This document shows, in pieces, positions 7,615-16,470 of a stretch of 64,000 nt of DNA. Source of the DNA: JAITMY01 sp031549685 (GTDB taxonomy: Bacteria > Bacteroidota > Bacteroidia > Bacteroidales > UBA932); contig JAVBPG010000009.1 in the NCBI GenBank assembly GCA_031549685.1, positions 1 to 64,000 of the forward strand, written 5' to 3'. A model generated the notes under the pieces. That model ran no database searches and had not been told where the DNA came from. It saw nothing but the letters and a program-made list of their open reading frames with translations. Position 1 is the stretch's first letter. Each line of letters opens with the position of its first letter. A program made the position numbers and the translations under genes.

Positions 7615-8244
7615 ATGGCAGGAATTATTGGAAAAAAAATCGGAATGACTTCCGTTTTCGATGCAGCTGGGAAGAATATCCCCTGCACCGTTATTGAAGC
7701 TGGCCCATGTGTTGTCACGCAAGTTAAGACCGTAGAAAACGACGGTTATGCAGCACTGCAGCTTGCCTATGACGATAAGAAGGAAAAGAGCACCACTTCA
7801 GGCATGCTCGGACACTTCAAGAAAGCCGGATCTACCCCCAAGTGTAAGGTGGTAGAGTTTCCCGTATTTGCGGGAAAAGAAGATAAGGAGTTGGCAACGG
7901 GCGATCAAGTTACCGTTGACCTCTTTATCGAAAATGATTGGGTTGACGTAGTCGGCACCTCAAAGGGTAAAGGCTTCCAGGGCGTTGTTCGCCGTCACGG
8001 CTTCAGCGGTGTGGGCGGTCAAACCCACGGTCAGCACAACCGTCTTCGCGCCCCCGGTTCGGCAGGCGCATCATCGTACCCCTCGCGCGTACTCCCGGGC
8101 CGCAAGCTCGGCGGCCGCATGGGCGGCGACCGCGTAAAGGTGTTAAACCTTGTAATTGTGAAGTTGATCCCCGAAAGCAACCTAATGCTGGTAAAGGGCT
8201 CGGTTCCGGGTGCTATAGGTTCTTACTTACTAATTGAGGATTAA
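7615..8244 (+). CDS. rplC: 50S ribosomal protein L3
   Basis: A 209-residue L3, an early-assembly protein near the peptidyl transferase centre. The long central extension reaching toward the active site is recognisable by GFQGVVRRHGFSGVGGQTHG and the RVLPGRKLGGRMGG segment. Normal length. The gene ends 6 bp before rplD. Confidence 0.98.
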   Translation: MAGIIGKKIGMTSVFDAAGKNIPCTVIEAGPCVVTQVKTVENDGYAALQLAYDDKKEKSTTSGMLGHFKKAGSTPKCKVVEFPVFAGKEDKELATGDQVTVDLFIENDWVDVVGTSKGKGFQGVVRRHGFSGVGGQTHGQHNRLRAPGSAGASSYPSRVLPGRKLGGRMGGDRVKVLNLVIVKLIPESNLMLVKGSVPGAIGSYLLIED

Positions 8245-8250
8245 TGAATT

Positions 8251-8883
8251 ATGGAGTTATCAGTATATAACATCGAAGGAAAGCAAACATCGAAGAAGGT
8301 AAACCTCTCCGATGCGGTGTTCGGCATTGAGCCGAATGACCACGCTATTTACCTCGACGTAAAGCAAATTCTTGCCAACCGTCGTCAGGGTACGCACAAG
8401 TCAAAGCAGCGTGCCGAGGTAAACTACAGCACCAAGAAGCTCAAGCGCCAAAAGGGTACCGGCGGCGCTCGCGCGGGTAGCATTAAGTCGCCCCTGTTCG
8501 TAGGCGGCGGCCGCGTATTCGGCCCCGTGCCCCGCGACTACAGCCACAAGCTCAACAAGAAGCAGAAGGCGTTGGCGCGTCGCAGCGCGCTGGCTCAAAA
8601 GGCGTTGGGTAACAACATCCGCGTGGTGGAGAACCTCGCGTTTGATGCTCCCAAAACCAAGGAGTTTATCAAGATGTGGGAAAACCAAAAGTTAGCCGGA
8701 AAAAAGCTGCTCGTGGTGCTGCCCGAATCAAATAAAAACGTATATTTGTCGTCCCGTAATTTGCCCAACGTTAAGGCTATAATGGCCAACGAGTTAAACA
8801 CTTACGACGTTATGAACGCAAACGATTTGTTGCTGTTTGAGGGCTCGGTTGACGTTATTAACCAACTATTAGGGGCTGAATAA
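8251..8883 (+). CDS. rplD: 50S ribosomal protein L4
   Basis: A 210-residue L4, which lines the nascent-chain exit tunnel. The tunnel loop KLKRQKGTGGARAGS and the GPVPRDYSHKLNKK segment are intact. In some bacteria L4 also represses the S10 operon; no such site is apparent here. Confidence 0.98.
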   Translation: MELSVYNIEGKQTSKKVNLSDAVFGIEPNDHAIYLDVKQILANRRQGTHKSKQRAEVNYSTKKLKRQKGTGGARAGSIKSPLFVGGGRVFGPVPRDYSHKLNKKQKALARRSALAQKALGNNIRVVENLAFDAPKTKEFIKMWENQKLAGKKLLVVLPESNKNVYLSSRNLPNVKAIMANELNTYDVMNANDLLLFEGSVDVINQLLGAE

Positions 8884-8896
8884 GCTTAAATTAACA

Positions 8897-9190
8897 ATGA
8901 GTACACAACTGATTAAGCCACTTATAACCGAAAAAATGACGGCTCAGGGCGATAAGCTGAATCGTTACGGTTTTGTTGTTGAGCCCAGGGCCAACAAGCT
9001 GGAGATCAAAGCAGCGGTTGAAGAAATGTATGGCGTTAAGGTGACCAACGTTAACACCATCAACTACCGTGGCAAGAACAAGACCCGCTTTACCAAGGCG
9101 GGTATTCTTAGCGGCCGCAACGTACACCGCAAAAAAGCGATTGTAACGTTAGCCGAAGGCGAAAAAATTGATTTTTACAGTAACATCTAA
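8897..9190 (+). CDS. rplW: 50S ribosomal protein L23
   Basis: A 97-residue L23, located at the tunnel exit where trigger factor and SRP dock. LIKPLITEKMT and the YGVKVTNVNTINYRGK loop are typical. It is 13 bp after rplD and 8 bp before rplB. Confidence 0.97.
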   Translation: MSTQLIKPLITEKMTAQGDKLNRYGFVVEPRANKLEIKAAVEEMYGVKVTNVNTINYRGKNKTRFTKAGILSGRNVHRKKAIVTLAEGEKIDFYSNI

Positions 9191-9198
9191 AAAGCACC

Positions 9199-10023
9199 AT
9201 GGCGCTCAGAAAATTTAAACCCGTAACGCCGGGTACAAGACATAAGGTAATTTCAAGTTTCGATGAAATTACCTGCTCAACTCCCGAAAAATCACTGCTG
9301 GAACCGAATCCGAGCAGCGGTGGACGTAATAGCCAAGGCCGTATGACCATGCGCTACATGGGCGGTGGGCACAAGCGTATGTACCGTATTATCGACTTCA
9401 AGCGCGATAAGGACAACTACGCAGCTACCGTTAAAACTATTGAGTATGACCCCAACCGCAACGCACGCATCGCGCTGGTAGCCTACGCCGATGGCGAAAA
9501 GCGCTACATCATCGCACCCGTTGGCTTGCAAGTAGGTCAGAAAATACAATCAGGTAAAGGCGTTGCCCCCGAAGTTGGCAACACGCTTTTCCTCTCCGAA
9601 ATTCCTTTGGGTACCGTAGTGCACAACATCGAGCTTACGCCCGGTCAAGGTGCTACCATGGCGCGCAGCGCAGGAACCTCAGCGCAGCTTTTGGCTCGCG
9701 AAGGCAACCACGCTGTGTTGAAGTTGCCCTCGGGCGAAACTCGCATGGTGCTGGTAACTTGCCGCGCTACCATCGGTTCGGTGTCCAACCCCGATGCCCA
9801 AAACGAGTCGCACGGTAAGGCCGGTCGCAAGCGCTGGTTAGGTCGTCGCCCACGCAACCGCGGTGTGGCCATGAACCCCGTCGATCACCCCATGGGTGGT
9901 GGTGAAGGTAAGAACTCCGGAGGTCACCCACGCTCGCGCAAGGGCTTGCTCGCTAAGGGTAAGAAGACGCGCAACCCGAAGAAGACCACTTCGAAGTTTA
10001 TTATTGAGAGAAGGAAAAAATAA
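9199..10023 (+). CDS. rplB: 50S ribosomal protein L2
   Basis: A 274-residue L2, required for subunit association and peptidyl transfer. The C-terminal part carries the invariant histidine region NPVDHPMGGGEGK and the basic HPRSRKGLLAKGKKTR stretch. Normal length. It is followed by a 77-bp AT-rich hairpin spacer before rpsS. Confidence 0.98.
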   Translation: MALRKFKPVTPGTRHKVISSFDEITCSTPEKSLLEPNPSSGGRNSQGRMTMRYMGGGHKRMYRIIDFKRDKDNYAATVKTIEYDPNRNARIALVAYADGEKRYIIAPVGLQVGQKIQSGKGVAPEVGNTLFLSEIPLGTVVHNIELTPGQGATMARSAGTSAQLLAREGNHAVLKLPSGETRMVLVTCRATIGSVSNPDAQNESHGKAGRKRWLGRRPRNRGVAMNPVDHPMGGGEGKNSGGHPRSRKGLLAKGKKTRNPKKTTSKFIIERRKK

Positions 10024-10100
10024 TTTATGATTGACGATTTATGATTGATGATTTAAATCAATTGTAAATCGAAAATCGAAAATCATAAATCAAAAATCAA
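10024..10100 (+). repeat. ATTTATGATTGATGATT hairpin spacer, rplB-rpsS
   Basis: A left half built of TTTATGATTGACGATTTATG-like words is followed by a right half of TAAATCGAAAATCGAAAATC and AATCATAAATC words, giving a long imperfect stem. The same arrangement recurs at 14214-14308, 20175-20268, 20661-20755 and 21365-21462, always in this operon. A shorter one-sided form is at 51452-51487. Confidence 0.7.
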
Positions 10101-10364
10101 ATGAGCCGTTCACTTAAAAAAGGACCATATATCGACCAAAACCTCGAAAAGAAGGTAGATGTCATGAACACGAGCAAGAAAAAAGCCGTGGTTAAAACTT
10201 GGGCACGCGCCAGCATGATTCCACCCGAATTCGTAGGTCACACCATTGCTGTGCACAACGGCAACAAGTTTATTCCGGTGTACGTTACCGAGAACATGGT
10301 AGGTCATAAGCTGGGCGAATTTGCGCCTACTCGTACCTTCAAGGGTCACTCGGGTAACCGCTAG
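10101..10364 (+). CDS. rpsS: 30S ribosomal protein S19
   Basis: An 87-residue S19, a head protein that complexes with S13. MSRSLKKGPYID at the N-terminus and the C-terminal KLGEFAPTRTFKGHSGNR are highly conserved. Normal length. Confidence 0.98.
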   Translation: MSRSLKKGPYIDQNLEKKVDVMNTSKKKAVVKTWARASMIPPEFVGHTIAVHNGNKFIPVYVTENMVGHKLGEFAPTRTFKGHSGNR

Positions 10365-10401
10365 TAAAAAGTAAGTAAAAAATCTGTATAAATCCGTAGT
10401 A

Positions 10402-10839
10402 ATGGGTGCTAGAAAAAGATTAAGAGCCGAAGAGCTCAAGGCAGAGAAGAAGCAAAAGGCGGGAGCCGTGCTTCGCGATTGCCCCACATCGCCCCGCAAA
10501 ATGAGGCTTGTAGCCGACATGATTCGTGGTGTTGAGGTTAACAAGGCGCTGGGAATTTTGAAATTCTCCAAGAAACACGCCTCAATGGACTTGGAAAAGC
10601 TCCTCAAGTCGGCTATTGCCAACTGGGAGTCGAAAAACCAGGCCGACAAGCGCGACTTGGAAGAGGGCAGCGTTTTTGTAAAGGAAATTTTTGTTGACGG
10701 CGGCCGCATGCTGAAGCGCATTTCGCCCGCTCCGCAAGGTCGCGCATACCGCATTCGCAAGCGTTCGAACCACGTGAACATTGTGCTTGGCAGCAAAAAG
10801 GAAAAAGTAGAAGAAACCGTAACCGAAAAAGAAGCATAG
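10402..10839 (+). CDS. rplV: 50S ribosomal protein L22
   Basis: A 145-residue L22 whose beta-hairpin lines the exit tunnel. Recognisable by DCPTSPRKMRLVADMIRG and the hairpin RMLKRISPAPQGRAYRIRKR. It has a modest charged C-terminal extension (KKEKVEETVTEKEA) compared with the roughly 110-residue core. Only 3 bp separate it from rpsC. Confidence 0.97.
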   Translation: MGARKRLRAEELKAEKKQKAGAVLRDCPTSPRKMRLVADMIRGVEVNKALGILKFSKKHASMDLEKLLKSAIANWESKNQADKRDLEEGSVFVKEIFVDGGRMLKRISPAPQGRAYRIRKRSNHVNIVLGSKKEKVEETVTEKEA

Positions 10840-10842
10840 TAA

Positions 10843-11658
10843 ATGGGACAAAAGATTAACCCGATAAGCAATCGCATAGGCATCATTCGCGGCTGGGATT
10901 CGAACTGGTACGGTGGAAACAAGTATGCTGGTAAGCTGGTAGAGGATTCAAAAATCCGCAAGTACCTCAACGAGCGCTTGGCTAAGGCCAGCCTTTCACG
11001 CATTATCATTGAGCGCACCCTGAAGCTCGTTACCGTAACCATTAACACGGCTCGCCCCGGCGTTATCATCGGTAAGGGCGGCCAGGAGGTGGACAAGCTG
11101 AAGGAGGAGTTGAAGAAGCTCACCGGAAAGGAAGTTCAAATCAACATTTTTGAAGTAAAGCGCCCCGAGCTCGATGCCGTTATCGTTGGCAACAACATCG
11201 CGCGCCAGCTCGAAGGCCGCATATCCTACCGCCGCGCCATTAAAACCACCATGGCCTCGACCATGCGTTTGGGCGCCGAAGGTATTAAGGTGCAAATTTC
11301 AGGCCGCGTAGGCGGCGCCGAAATTGCCCGCAGCGAAACCATAAAGGAAGGCCGCATACCCCTGCACACCCTCCGCGCCGACATCGACTACGCGCTGGCC
11401 GAGGCGTTGACCAAGGTAGGCCTGCTCGGTATTAAGGTGTGGATTTGCAACGGCGAAGTGTACGGCAAGCGCGACTTGCTGCCCAACGTAGGCGTAGCTG
11501 CCGGCAACGCCTCCTCGTCAATGGGCGGCGAAGACCGCGGTGGCCGTGGCGGTGATCGTCGCGGTGGACGCGGCGGCGATCGCGACCGTCGCGGTGGTGA
11601 TCGTGGTGGTCGTGGCGGCGAGCGTCGCGGCGGCGAAGGTCGTGCTCCAAGAAAGTAA
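10843..11658 (+). CDS. rpsC: 30S ribosomal protein S3 with RGG-rich C-terminal tail
   Basis: A 271-residue S3, part of the mRNA entry channel and its helicase activity. The KH domain GVIIGKGGQEVDKLKEEL and the C-terminal S3 domain (KVQISGRVGGAEIARSE) are intact up to about residue 220. Residues 228-271 form a low-complexity tail of arginine, glycine and aspartate (GGEDRGGRGGDRRGG and similar), about 44 residues that the roughly 230-residue E. coli protein lacks. Such RGG stretches commonly bind RNA. The tail is encoded in frame by 11524-11655, with a proper stop. Confidence 0.96.
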   Translation: MGQKINPISNRIGIIRGWDSNWYGGNKYAGKLVEDSKIRKYLNERLAKASLSRIIIERTLKLVTVTINTARPGVIIGKGGQEVDKLKEELKKLTGKEVQINIFEVKRPELDAVIVGNNIARQLEGRISYRRAIKTTMASTMRLGAEGIKVQISGRVGGAEIARSETIKEGRIPLHTLRADIDYALAEALTKVGLLGIKVWICNGEVYGKRDLLPNVGVAAGNASSSMGGEDRGGRGGDRRGGRGGDRDRRGGDRGGRGGERRGGEGRAPRK

Positions 11659-11682
11659 AAACAATAGAGAACGTAAAATAAA

Positions 11683-12114
11683 ATGTTACAGCCGAAAAAA
11701 ACACAGTACAGAAGGGTACAGAAGGGCAGGATGAAGGGCATCGCTCAGCGCGGTAACCAACTTGCTTTTGGCTCTTTTGGCATTAAGACCTTGGAGTCTT
11801 GCTGGATTACCGGTAAGCAAATTGAGGCAGCCCGTCAGGCCATTACCCGCTACATGAAGCGTGAAGGCCAAATGTGGATTCGCATATTCCCCGATAAGCC
11901 CATTACCAAGAAGCCCGCTGAGGTGCGCATGGGTAAGGGTAAAGGTGCCCCCGAAGGTTTTGTGGCCCCGGTTACCCCCGGCCGCATGATTTTCGAAATC
12001 GAAGGTGTTCCGTTTGCCGTAGCGCAGGAAGCGCTTCGCCTCGGCGCTCAAAAGCTGCCTGTAAACACCAAGTTTGTGGTGCGCAGGGATTACGTAATGG
12101 AAAAAGCAGAATAA
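11683..12114 (+). CDS. rplP: 50S ribosomal protein L16
   Basis: A 143-residue L16, which contacts the A-site tRNA. MLQPKKTQYRRVQKGRMKG at the start and the loop RMGKGKGAPEGFVAPVTPGR are conserved. Normal length. It is 12 bp before rpmC. Confidence 0.98.
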   Translation: MLQPKKTQYRRVQKGRMKGIAQRGNQLAFGSFGIKTLESCWITGKQIEAARQAITRYMKREGQMWIRIFPDKPITKKPAEVRMGKGKGAPEGFVAPVTPGRMIFEIEGVPFAVAQEALRLGAQKLPVNTKFVVRRDYVMEKAE

Positions 12115-12126
12115 GGAGGCCAAAGC

Positions 12127-12330
12127 ATGAAGACAGCAGAAATCAAAGAAATGTCAACCAAAGAGCTCATCGAAAAGGTTGAGCTGGAAAAGGGTCAAAT
12201 GGCCAAAATGCGCCTCAACCACGCAATTTCGCCCATCGAAAAGCCCAGCAAAATAAAGGAGTGCCGCAAGGACATTGCCCGCATGCTTACCATTTTGCGC
12301 CAACGAGAAATTAACGAGACTAAAAAGTAA
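12127..12330 (+). CDS. rpmC: 50S ribosomal protein L29
   Basis: A 67-residue, mostly helical L29 at the tunnel exit. The motif KMRLNHAISPIEKPSKIKEC followed by RKDIARMLTILRQRE is typical. Normal order after rplP. Confidence 0.96.
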   Translation: MKTAEIKEMSTKELIEKVELEKGQMAKMRLNHAISPIEKPSKIKECRKDIARMLTILRQREINETKK

Positions 12331-12338
12331 ATCGTACA

Positions 12339-12602
12339 ATGGAAACCACAGCAAGAAGCCTGAGAAAGGAAAGAATAGGCGTTGTAACCAGCAATAAGAT
12401 GGACAAATCCATTGTAGTTGCCGTGCAGCGTAAGGTAAAACACCCGGTTTACGGAAAGTTCCTTAAGCTTACCACCAAGTTCGTAGCGCACGACGAAAAG
12501 AACGAGTGCAGCGAAGGTGATACCGTGAAAATTATGGAAACCCGCCCGCTGAGCAAGAGCAAGCGCTGGAGATTAGTAGAAATCGTAGAAAAAGTTAAGT
12601 AA
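12339..12602 (+). CDS. rpsQ: 30S ribosomal protein S17
   Basis: An 87-residue S17 with an OB fold that binds 16S rRNA. Conserved RKERIGVVTSNKMDKSIVVA and VKIMETRPLSKSKRWRLVE segments. It is separated from rplN by 3 bp. Confidence 0.97.
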   Translation: METTARSLRKERIGVVTSNKMDKSIVVAVQRKVKHPVYGKFLKLTTKFVAHDEKNECSEGDTVKIMETRPLSKSKRWRLVEIVEKVK

Positions 12603-12605
12603 GCC

Positions 12606-12971
12606 ATGATACAGCAAGAATCGAGACTACAGGTGGCCGACAACAGCGGAGCAAAGGAAGTACTTTGCATTCGCGTGCTGGGCGGCACCAAAAGGCGCTA
12701 CGCCTCCATCGGCGATAAAATTGTAGTGAGCGTAAAGAGCGCCGCTGCCGGTGGCGATACCAAAAAGGGTAGCGTATCAAAGGCCGTTATTGTGCGCACG
12801 AGCAAGGAAGTTCGTCGCCCCGACGGCTCCTACATCCGCTTTGACGACAACGCCTGCGTGCTGTTGAACAATCAGGGCGAAATTAAGGGTACCCGCATAT
12901 TCGGCCCGGTGGCGCGTGAGCTCCGCGACAGCTACATGAAGATTGTGTCGCTTGCGCCGGAGGTGCTGTAA
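12606..12971 (+). CDS. rplN: 50S ribosomal protein L14
   Basis: A 121-residue L14 at the subunit interface. MIQQESRLQVADNSGAKEV and the C-terminal RIFGPVARELRD are diagnostic. Normal length. Confidence 0.98.
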   Translation: MIQQESRLQVADNSGAKEVLCIRVLGGTKRRYASIGDKIVVSVKSAAAGGDTKKGSVSKAVIVRTSKEVRRPDGSYIRFDDNACVLLNNQGEIKGTRIFGPVARELRDSYMKIVSLAPEVL

Positions 12972-13008
12972 GCAGACGAAAAAGTAAATTTTTGAAAAAC
13001 AGAAAACC

Positions 13009-13335
13009 ATGTCTGGTAAAGTAAAACTTAAAATAAAAAAGGGCGACAACGTTACCGTCATTGCCGGCGACGACAAGGGTAAAAAGGGCCGCGTGCTCGA
13101 GGTGCTCATTGCCGATAACCGCGCCATTGTGGAAGGCATTAACATGGTGTCCAAGCACACCAAGCCCAACGCTAAGCACCCGCAAGGCGGCATTATTAAG
13201 CAGGAGGCGGCCATTCAGGTGTCGAACCTCATGGTCAACGATGCCGAAGGCAAGCCCACCAAGGTAGGCCGCCGCATGGGCGAAAAAGGTAAACTGGTAC
13301 GCTACGCAAAAACAACTCAAGCAGAGATTAAGTAA
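13009..13335 (+). CDS. rplX: 50S ribosomal protein L24
   Basis: A 108-residue L24, an assembly initiator with a KOW motif: KKGDNVTVIAGDDKGKKGRV. Its stop codon overlaps the rplE start by one base (TAATG), so the two are translationally coupled. Confidence 0.97.
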   Translation: MSGKVKLKIKKGDNVTVIAGDDKGKKGRVLEVLIADNRAIVEGINMVSKHTKPNAKHPQGGIIKQEAAIQVSNLMVNDAEGKPTKVGRRMGEKGKLVRYAKTTQAEIK

Positions 13336-13940
13336 TGGCAAAGAAAGCAACCCCACAGGCACCACAGGTGGACGCACAGGGATATATTCCTGCGCTGAAG
13401 AAAAAGTACAAGGAAGAAATTGTGCCCGCCCTTGTAAAAGAATTTGGCTACACCAGCGTAATGCAAGCACCCCGTCTCGAGAAAATCGTGATTAACCAGG
13501 GTGTTGGCATCGCTACAGCCGATAAGAAGTTGATTGACATTGCTCAGAACGAGTTAACCGCAATTGCCGGACAAAAGGCAATGGTTACCCGCGCCAGCAA
13601 GGACATCTCCAACTTCAAGCTGCGTAAGGGCATGCCCATCGGCGTGAAGGTAACCCTTCGCGACAAGCGCATGTACGAGTTCCTCGAAAGGCTCATCCAC
13701 ATTTCGCTTCCCCGTACCCGCGACTTCGACGGTATTAAGGATAAGATGGACGGCCGCGGTAACTACAACCTCGGCGTGAAGGAGCAAATTATTTTCCCCG
13801 AAATCGACATCGAAAAGGTAACCAAAATCATGGGTCTGGAAATGACCTTCGTTACCACTACCGAGAAAGATGAAGAAGCCTACGCGCTGCTTCGCCACTT
13901 TGGTCTTCCTTTTAAGAACGCAAAAAAACAACAAGCATAA
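13335..13940 (+). CDS. rplE: 50S ribosomal protein L5
   Basis: A 201-residue L5, which binds 5S rRNA and contacts the P-site tRNA. Conserved PRLEKIVINQGVG and SLPRTRDFDGI segments. The N-terminus is about 20 residues longer than in E. coli, with MAKKATPQAPQVDAQGYIPA before the conserved part. It overlaps rplX and rpsN by one base each. Confidence 0.97.
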   Translation: MAKKATPQAPQVDAQGYIPALKKKYKEEIVPALVKEFGYTSVMQAPRLEKIVINQGVGIATADKKLIDIAQNELTAIAGQKAMVTRASKDISNFKLRKGMPIGVKVTLRDKRMYEFLERLIHISLPRTRDFDGIKDKMDGRGNYNLGVKEQIIFPEIDIEKVTKIMGLEMTFVTTTEKDEEAYALLRHFGLPFKNAKKQQA

Positions 13941-14209
13941 TGGCAAAAGAATGCATGAAGGCACGCGAAGTGAAGCGTGCGAAACTGGTGGCAAAGTATG
14001 CCGAAAAGCGCAAGGCGCTGAAGGAAGCCGGCGATTACGCTGCCCTGGCCAAGTTGCCCAAGAACTCAAGCGCCGTTCGCCTGCACAACCGCTGCATGCT
14101 CACCGGCCGCCCCAAGGGCTACATTCGCCAGTTCGGCGTGAGCCGTATCACCTTCAGGGAAATGGCCAGCCAAGGCTTGATTCCCGGCGTGAAGAAGGCC
14201 AGCTGGTAG
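13940..14209 (+). CDS. rpsN: 30S ribosomal protein S14, zinc-free form
   Basis: An 89-residue S14 of the longer type that lacks the two CxxC zinc pairs. LHNRCMLTGRPKGYIRQFGV and the C-terminal PGVKKASW are conserved. It overlaps the rplE stop codon by one base. A 162-bp spacer with a hairpin repeat separates it from rpsH. Confidence 0.97.
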   Translation: MAKECMKAREVKRAKLVAKYAEKRKALKEAGDYAALAKLPKNSSAVRLHNRCMLTGRPKGYIRQFGVSRITFREMASQGLIPGVKKASW

Positions 14210-14213
14210 TTGA

Positions 14214-14308
14214 ATTTATTATTTATGATTGATGATTTATGATTTAAAGTCAGCTGTCATCACTCGTCAATAATAAATCATCAATAGTAAATCAAAAATC
14301 ATAATTAT
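14214..14308 (+). repeat. ATTTATGATTGATGATT hairpin spacer, rpsN-rpsH
   Basis: Left words TTATGATTGATGATTTATGA and right words AATAAATCATCAATAGTAA with AAATCAAAAATC can pair around CAGCTGTCATCACTCG. Second member of the spacer family. The following bases, up to rpsH at 14372, show no gene. Confidence 0.7.
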
Positions 14309-14371
14309 TGGATATCGGGCGCGGACTTGCCCAAGTTGCAGCGCTGAGCATATCAAAAAAACATTTAAAAA

Positions 14372-14767
14372 ATGACTGATCCAATAGCAGACTTCTTAAC
14401 AAGAATTCGCAACGCCGTAAAGGCCGGACACAAGGTGGTGGAAATTCCCGCCTCCAACACCAAGAAGGAAATTACCCGCATCCTTCACGATAAGGGTTAC
14501 ATCCTGAGCTACAAGTTCGTCGAGGATGGACCCCAGGGCAGCATCAAGATTGCCCTCAAGTATCACCCCGAAACCAAGCGCAACGCCATTAAGGATTTGA
14601 AGCGCATCAGCACCCCGGGTCTTCGCCGCTACGCCGGCGTTGACACCATGCCTTCGGTGCTGAACGGCTTGGGCATTGCCATCATTTCAACCTCAAAAGG
14701 TCTGATGACCGATAAGGAAGCCCGCCTGCAAAACATCGGCGGCGAGGTTATGTGCTACGTATATTAA
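14372..14767 (+). CDS. rpsH: 30S ribosomal protein S8
   Basis: A 131-residue S8, a primary 16S rRNA binder. TDPIADFLTRIRNA at the start and the C-terminal STSKGLMTDKEARLQNIGGE are diagnostic. In E. coli S8 is the feedback regulator of the spc operon; no mimic site was recognised here. Confidence 0.98.
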   Translation: MTDPIADFLTRIRNAVKAGHKVVEIPASNTKKEITRILHDKGYILSYKFVEDGPQGSIKIALKYHPETKRNAIKDLKRISTPGLRRYAGVDTMPSVLNGLGIAIISTSKGLMTDKEARLQNIGGEVMCYVY

Positions 14768-14787
14768 TTTTTTAAGCATAATTATAA

Positions 14788-15348
14788 ATGTCACGTATTG
14801 GTAAATTACCTGTAAACCTGCCACAAGGCGTTACCGTAACGGTAGCACCCGGAAATGTGGTTGTGGTTAAAGGACCTCAAGGCGAGCTTAAGCAGGCGGT
14901 GGATAAGGATATCACCGTTAGCGTTGAGGGTGGTCAAGTAAAAGTTGCGCGTCCTACCGACCAACCGCGCCATCGCTCCATGCACGGCCTGTACCGCGCG
15001 CTTATCAACAACATGGTGGTAGGCGTTTCGCAGGGCTACACCATTAAGCAGGAGCTTGTAGGTGTGGGTTTCAAGGTAGAGGTTAAGGGCCAAACCATTG
15101 AGTTCAGCCTTGGCTTTTCGCACGAAATTCACCTGATGCTTCCCAAGGAGGTAAAGGCTGAGGCTCCGGCGGTAAAGAAGGGCGAAGCGCCCGTTCTTAT
15201 CCTCCAGTCGGCCGATAAGCAACTCGTAGGCCAGGTGGCCGCAAAGGTACGCTCGCTGCGCAAGCCCGAGCCGTACAAGGGTAAAGGTATTAAATTTGCC
15301 GGCGAACAAATTCGCCGTAAGGCCGGTAAATCGGCTGCATCTAAATAA
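14788..15348 (+). CDS. rplF: 50S ribosomal protein L6
   Basis: A 186-residue L6 near the sarcin-ricin loop. The N-terminal MSRIGKLPVNLPQGVTV and the C-terminal signature PEPYKGKGIKFAGEQIRRK are conserved. Normal length. Confidence 0.98.
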   Translation: MSRIGKLPVNLPQGVTVTVAPGNVVVVKGPQGELKQAVDKDITVSVEGGQVKVARPTDQPRHRSMHGLYRALINNMVVGVSQGYTIKQELVGVGFKVEVKGQTIEFSLGFSHEIHLMLPKEVKAEAPAVKKGEAPVLILQSADKQLVGQVAAKVRSLRKPEPYKGKGIKFAGEQIRRKAGKSAASK

Positions 15349-15363
15349 GCAGGAGGATAAACA

Positions 15364-15738
15364 ATGGCACTATCAAAATCAGAAAGAAGGCAGCGCATTA
15401 AGTACCGCATCCGCAAGGTGGTTAGCGGCACGGCATCACGCCCGCGCTTGGCCGTATATCGCAGCAATGACCAAATTTATGTTCAGCTTATTGACGATAC
15501 GGCTTGCGAAGGCCAAGGTGCAACCTTGCTCCAAGCCAGCTCGGTAGAAAAAGCTGTAGCAGAACAAGTGAAAGGAAAAACCAAGCAGGAAGCCGCTAAA
15601 GTGGTAGGCAAAATTGCCGCCGAACGCGCCCTGGCAAAGGGTATAAGCGAGGTGGTATTTGACCGCGGAGGTTTCCTGTACCACGGAAGAGTTAAATGTG
15701 TAGCCGACGCCGCTCGCGAAGGTGGCTTAAAATTCTAA
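15364..15738 (+). CDS. rplR: 50S ribosomal protein L18
   Basis: A 124-residue L18, a 5S rRNA-binding protein. RPRLAVYRSNDQIYVQLIDD and the C-terminal FDRGGFLYHGRVKCVADAAR are conserved. Normal length, 7 bp before rpsE. Confidence 0.97.
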   Translation: MALSKSERRQRIKYRIRKVVSGTASRPRLAVYRSNDQIYVQLIDDTACEGQGATLLQASSVEKAVAEQVKGKTKQEAAKVVGKIAAERALAKGISEVVFDRGGFLYHGRVKCVADAAREGGLKF

Positions 15739-15745
15739 TAAGCGT

Positions 15746-16267
15746 ATGTCAGAAAATTCAAACGTAAAGAAAGTAAAAACCACCGACCTCGAACTTAAGG
15801 ACAGGTTGGTAGCCATTCAGCGTGTTACCAAGGTAACCAAGGGCGGCCGTCACTTCAGCTTCGCTGCCATTGTGGTGGTGGGCAACGAAAATGGCGTAGT
15901 AGGCTACGGTCTCGGCAAGGCAAACGAAGTTTCGATTGCCATCAGCAAGGGCATTGAGGATGCCAAGAAAAACCTGGTAAAGGTGCCCGTGTTCAAAGGA
16001 ACTATTCCTCACGAGCAGGTGGCCAAGTTTGGCGGTGCCCGCGTATTCATGCGTCCTGCTGCTCCCGGTACGGGGGTAAAGGCCGGTGGTGCTATGCGCG
16101 CCGTATTTGAGAGCGTGGGTATCCACGACGTGCAGGCCAAGTCAAAAGGTTCGTCGAACCCGCACAACCTGGTAAAAGCTACGGTAAGTGCGCTGCTCGA
16201 GCTGCGCGATGCCTACTCGGTGGCCAACGTGCGCGGCGTATCGCTAAGCAAGGTGTTTAACGGTTAA
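15746..16267 (+). CDS. rpsE: 30S ribosomal protein S5
   Basis: A 173-residue S5 involved in decoding fidelity. The double-stranded RNA-binding-like N-terminal domain (RVTKVTKGGRHFSFAAIVVV) and the C-terminal VFESVGIHDVQAKSKGSSN are conserved. Normal length. Confidence 0.98.
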   Translation: MSENSNVKKVKTTDLELKDRLVAIQRVTKVTKGGRHFSFAAIVVVGNENGVVGYGLGKANEVSIAISKGIEDAKKNLVKVPVFKGTIPHEQVAKFGGARVFMRPAAPGTGVKAGGAMRAVFESVGIHDVQAKSKGSSNPHNLVKATVSALLELRDAYSVANVRGVSLSKVFNG

Positions 16268-16287
16268 TCTAACGGAGGTAAAAGAAA

Positions 16288-16470
16288 ATGGCAAAAGTAA
16301 AAATTACACAGGTGCGCAGCCAAATCGGCAGCACCGACAAGCAAAAAGCCACGCTCCGCAGCCTGAAGTTGGGTAAAATCAACAGCAGCACTGAGCGCGA
16401 CGACAGCGACACCGTGGTAAAAGGCATGATTGCCGCCGTAAGCCACATGGTAAAGGTAGAAAAGGTTTAA
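16288..16470 (+). CDS. rpmD: 50S ribosomal protein L30
   Basis: A 60-residue L30 with QVRSQIGSTDKQKATLRSL and the C-terminal GMIAAVSHMVKVEKV. It is encoded in the usual place between rpsE and rplO. Confidence 0.96.
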   Translation: MAKVKITQVRSQIGSTDKQKATLRSLKLGKINSSTERDDSDTVVKGMIAAVSHMVKVEKV

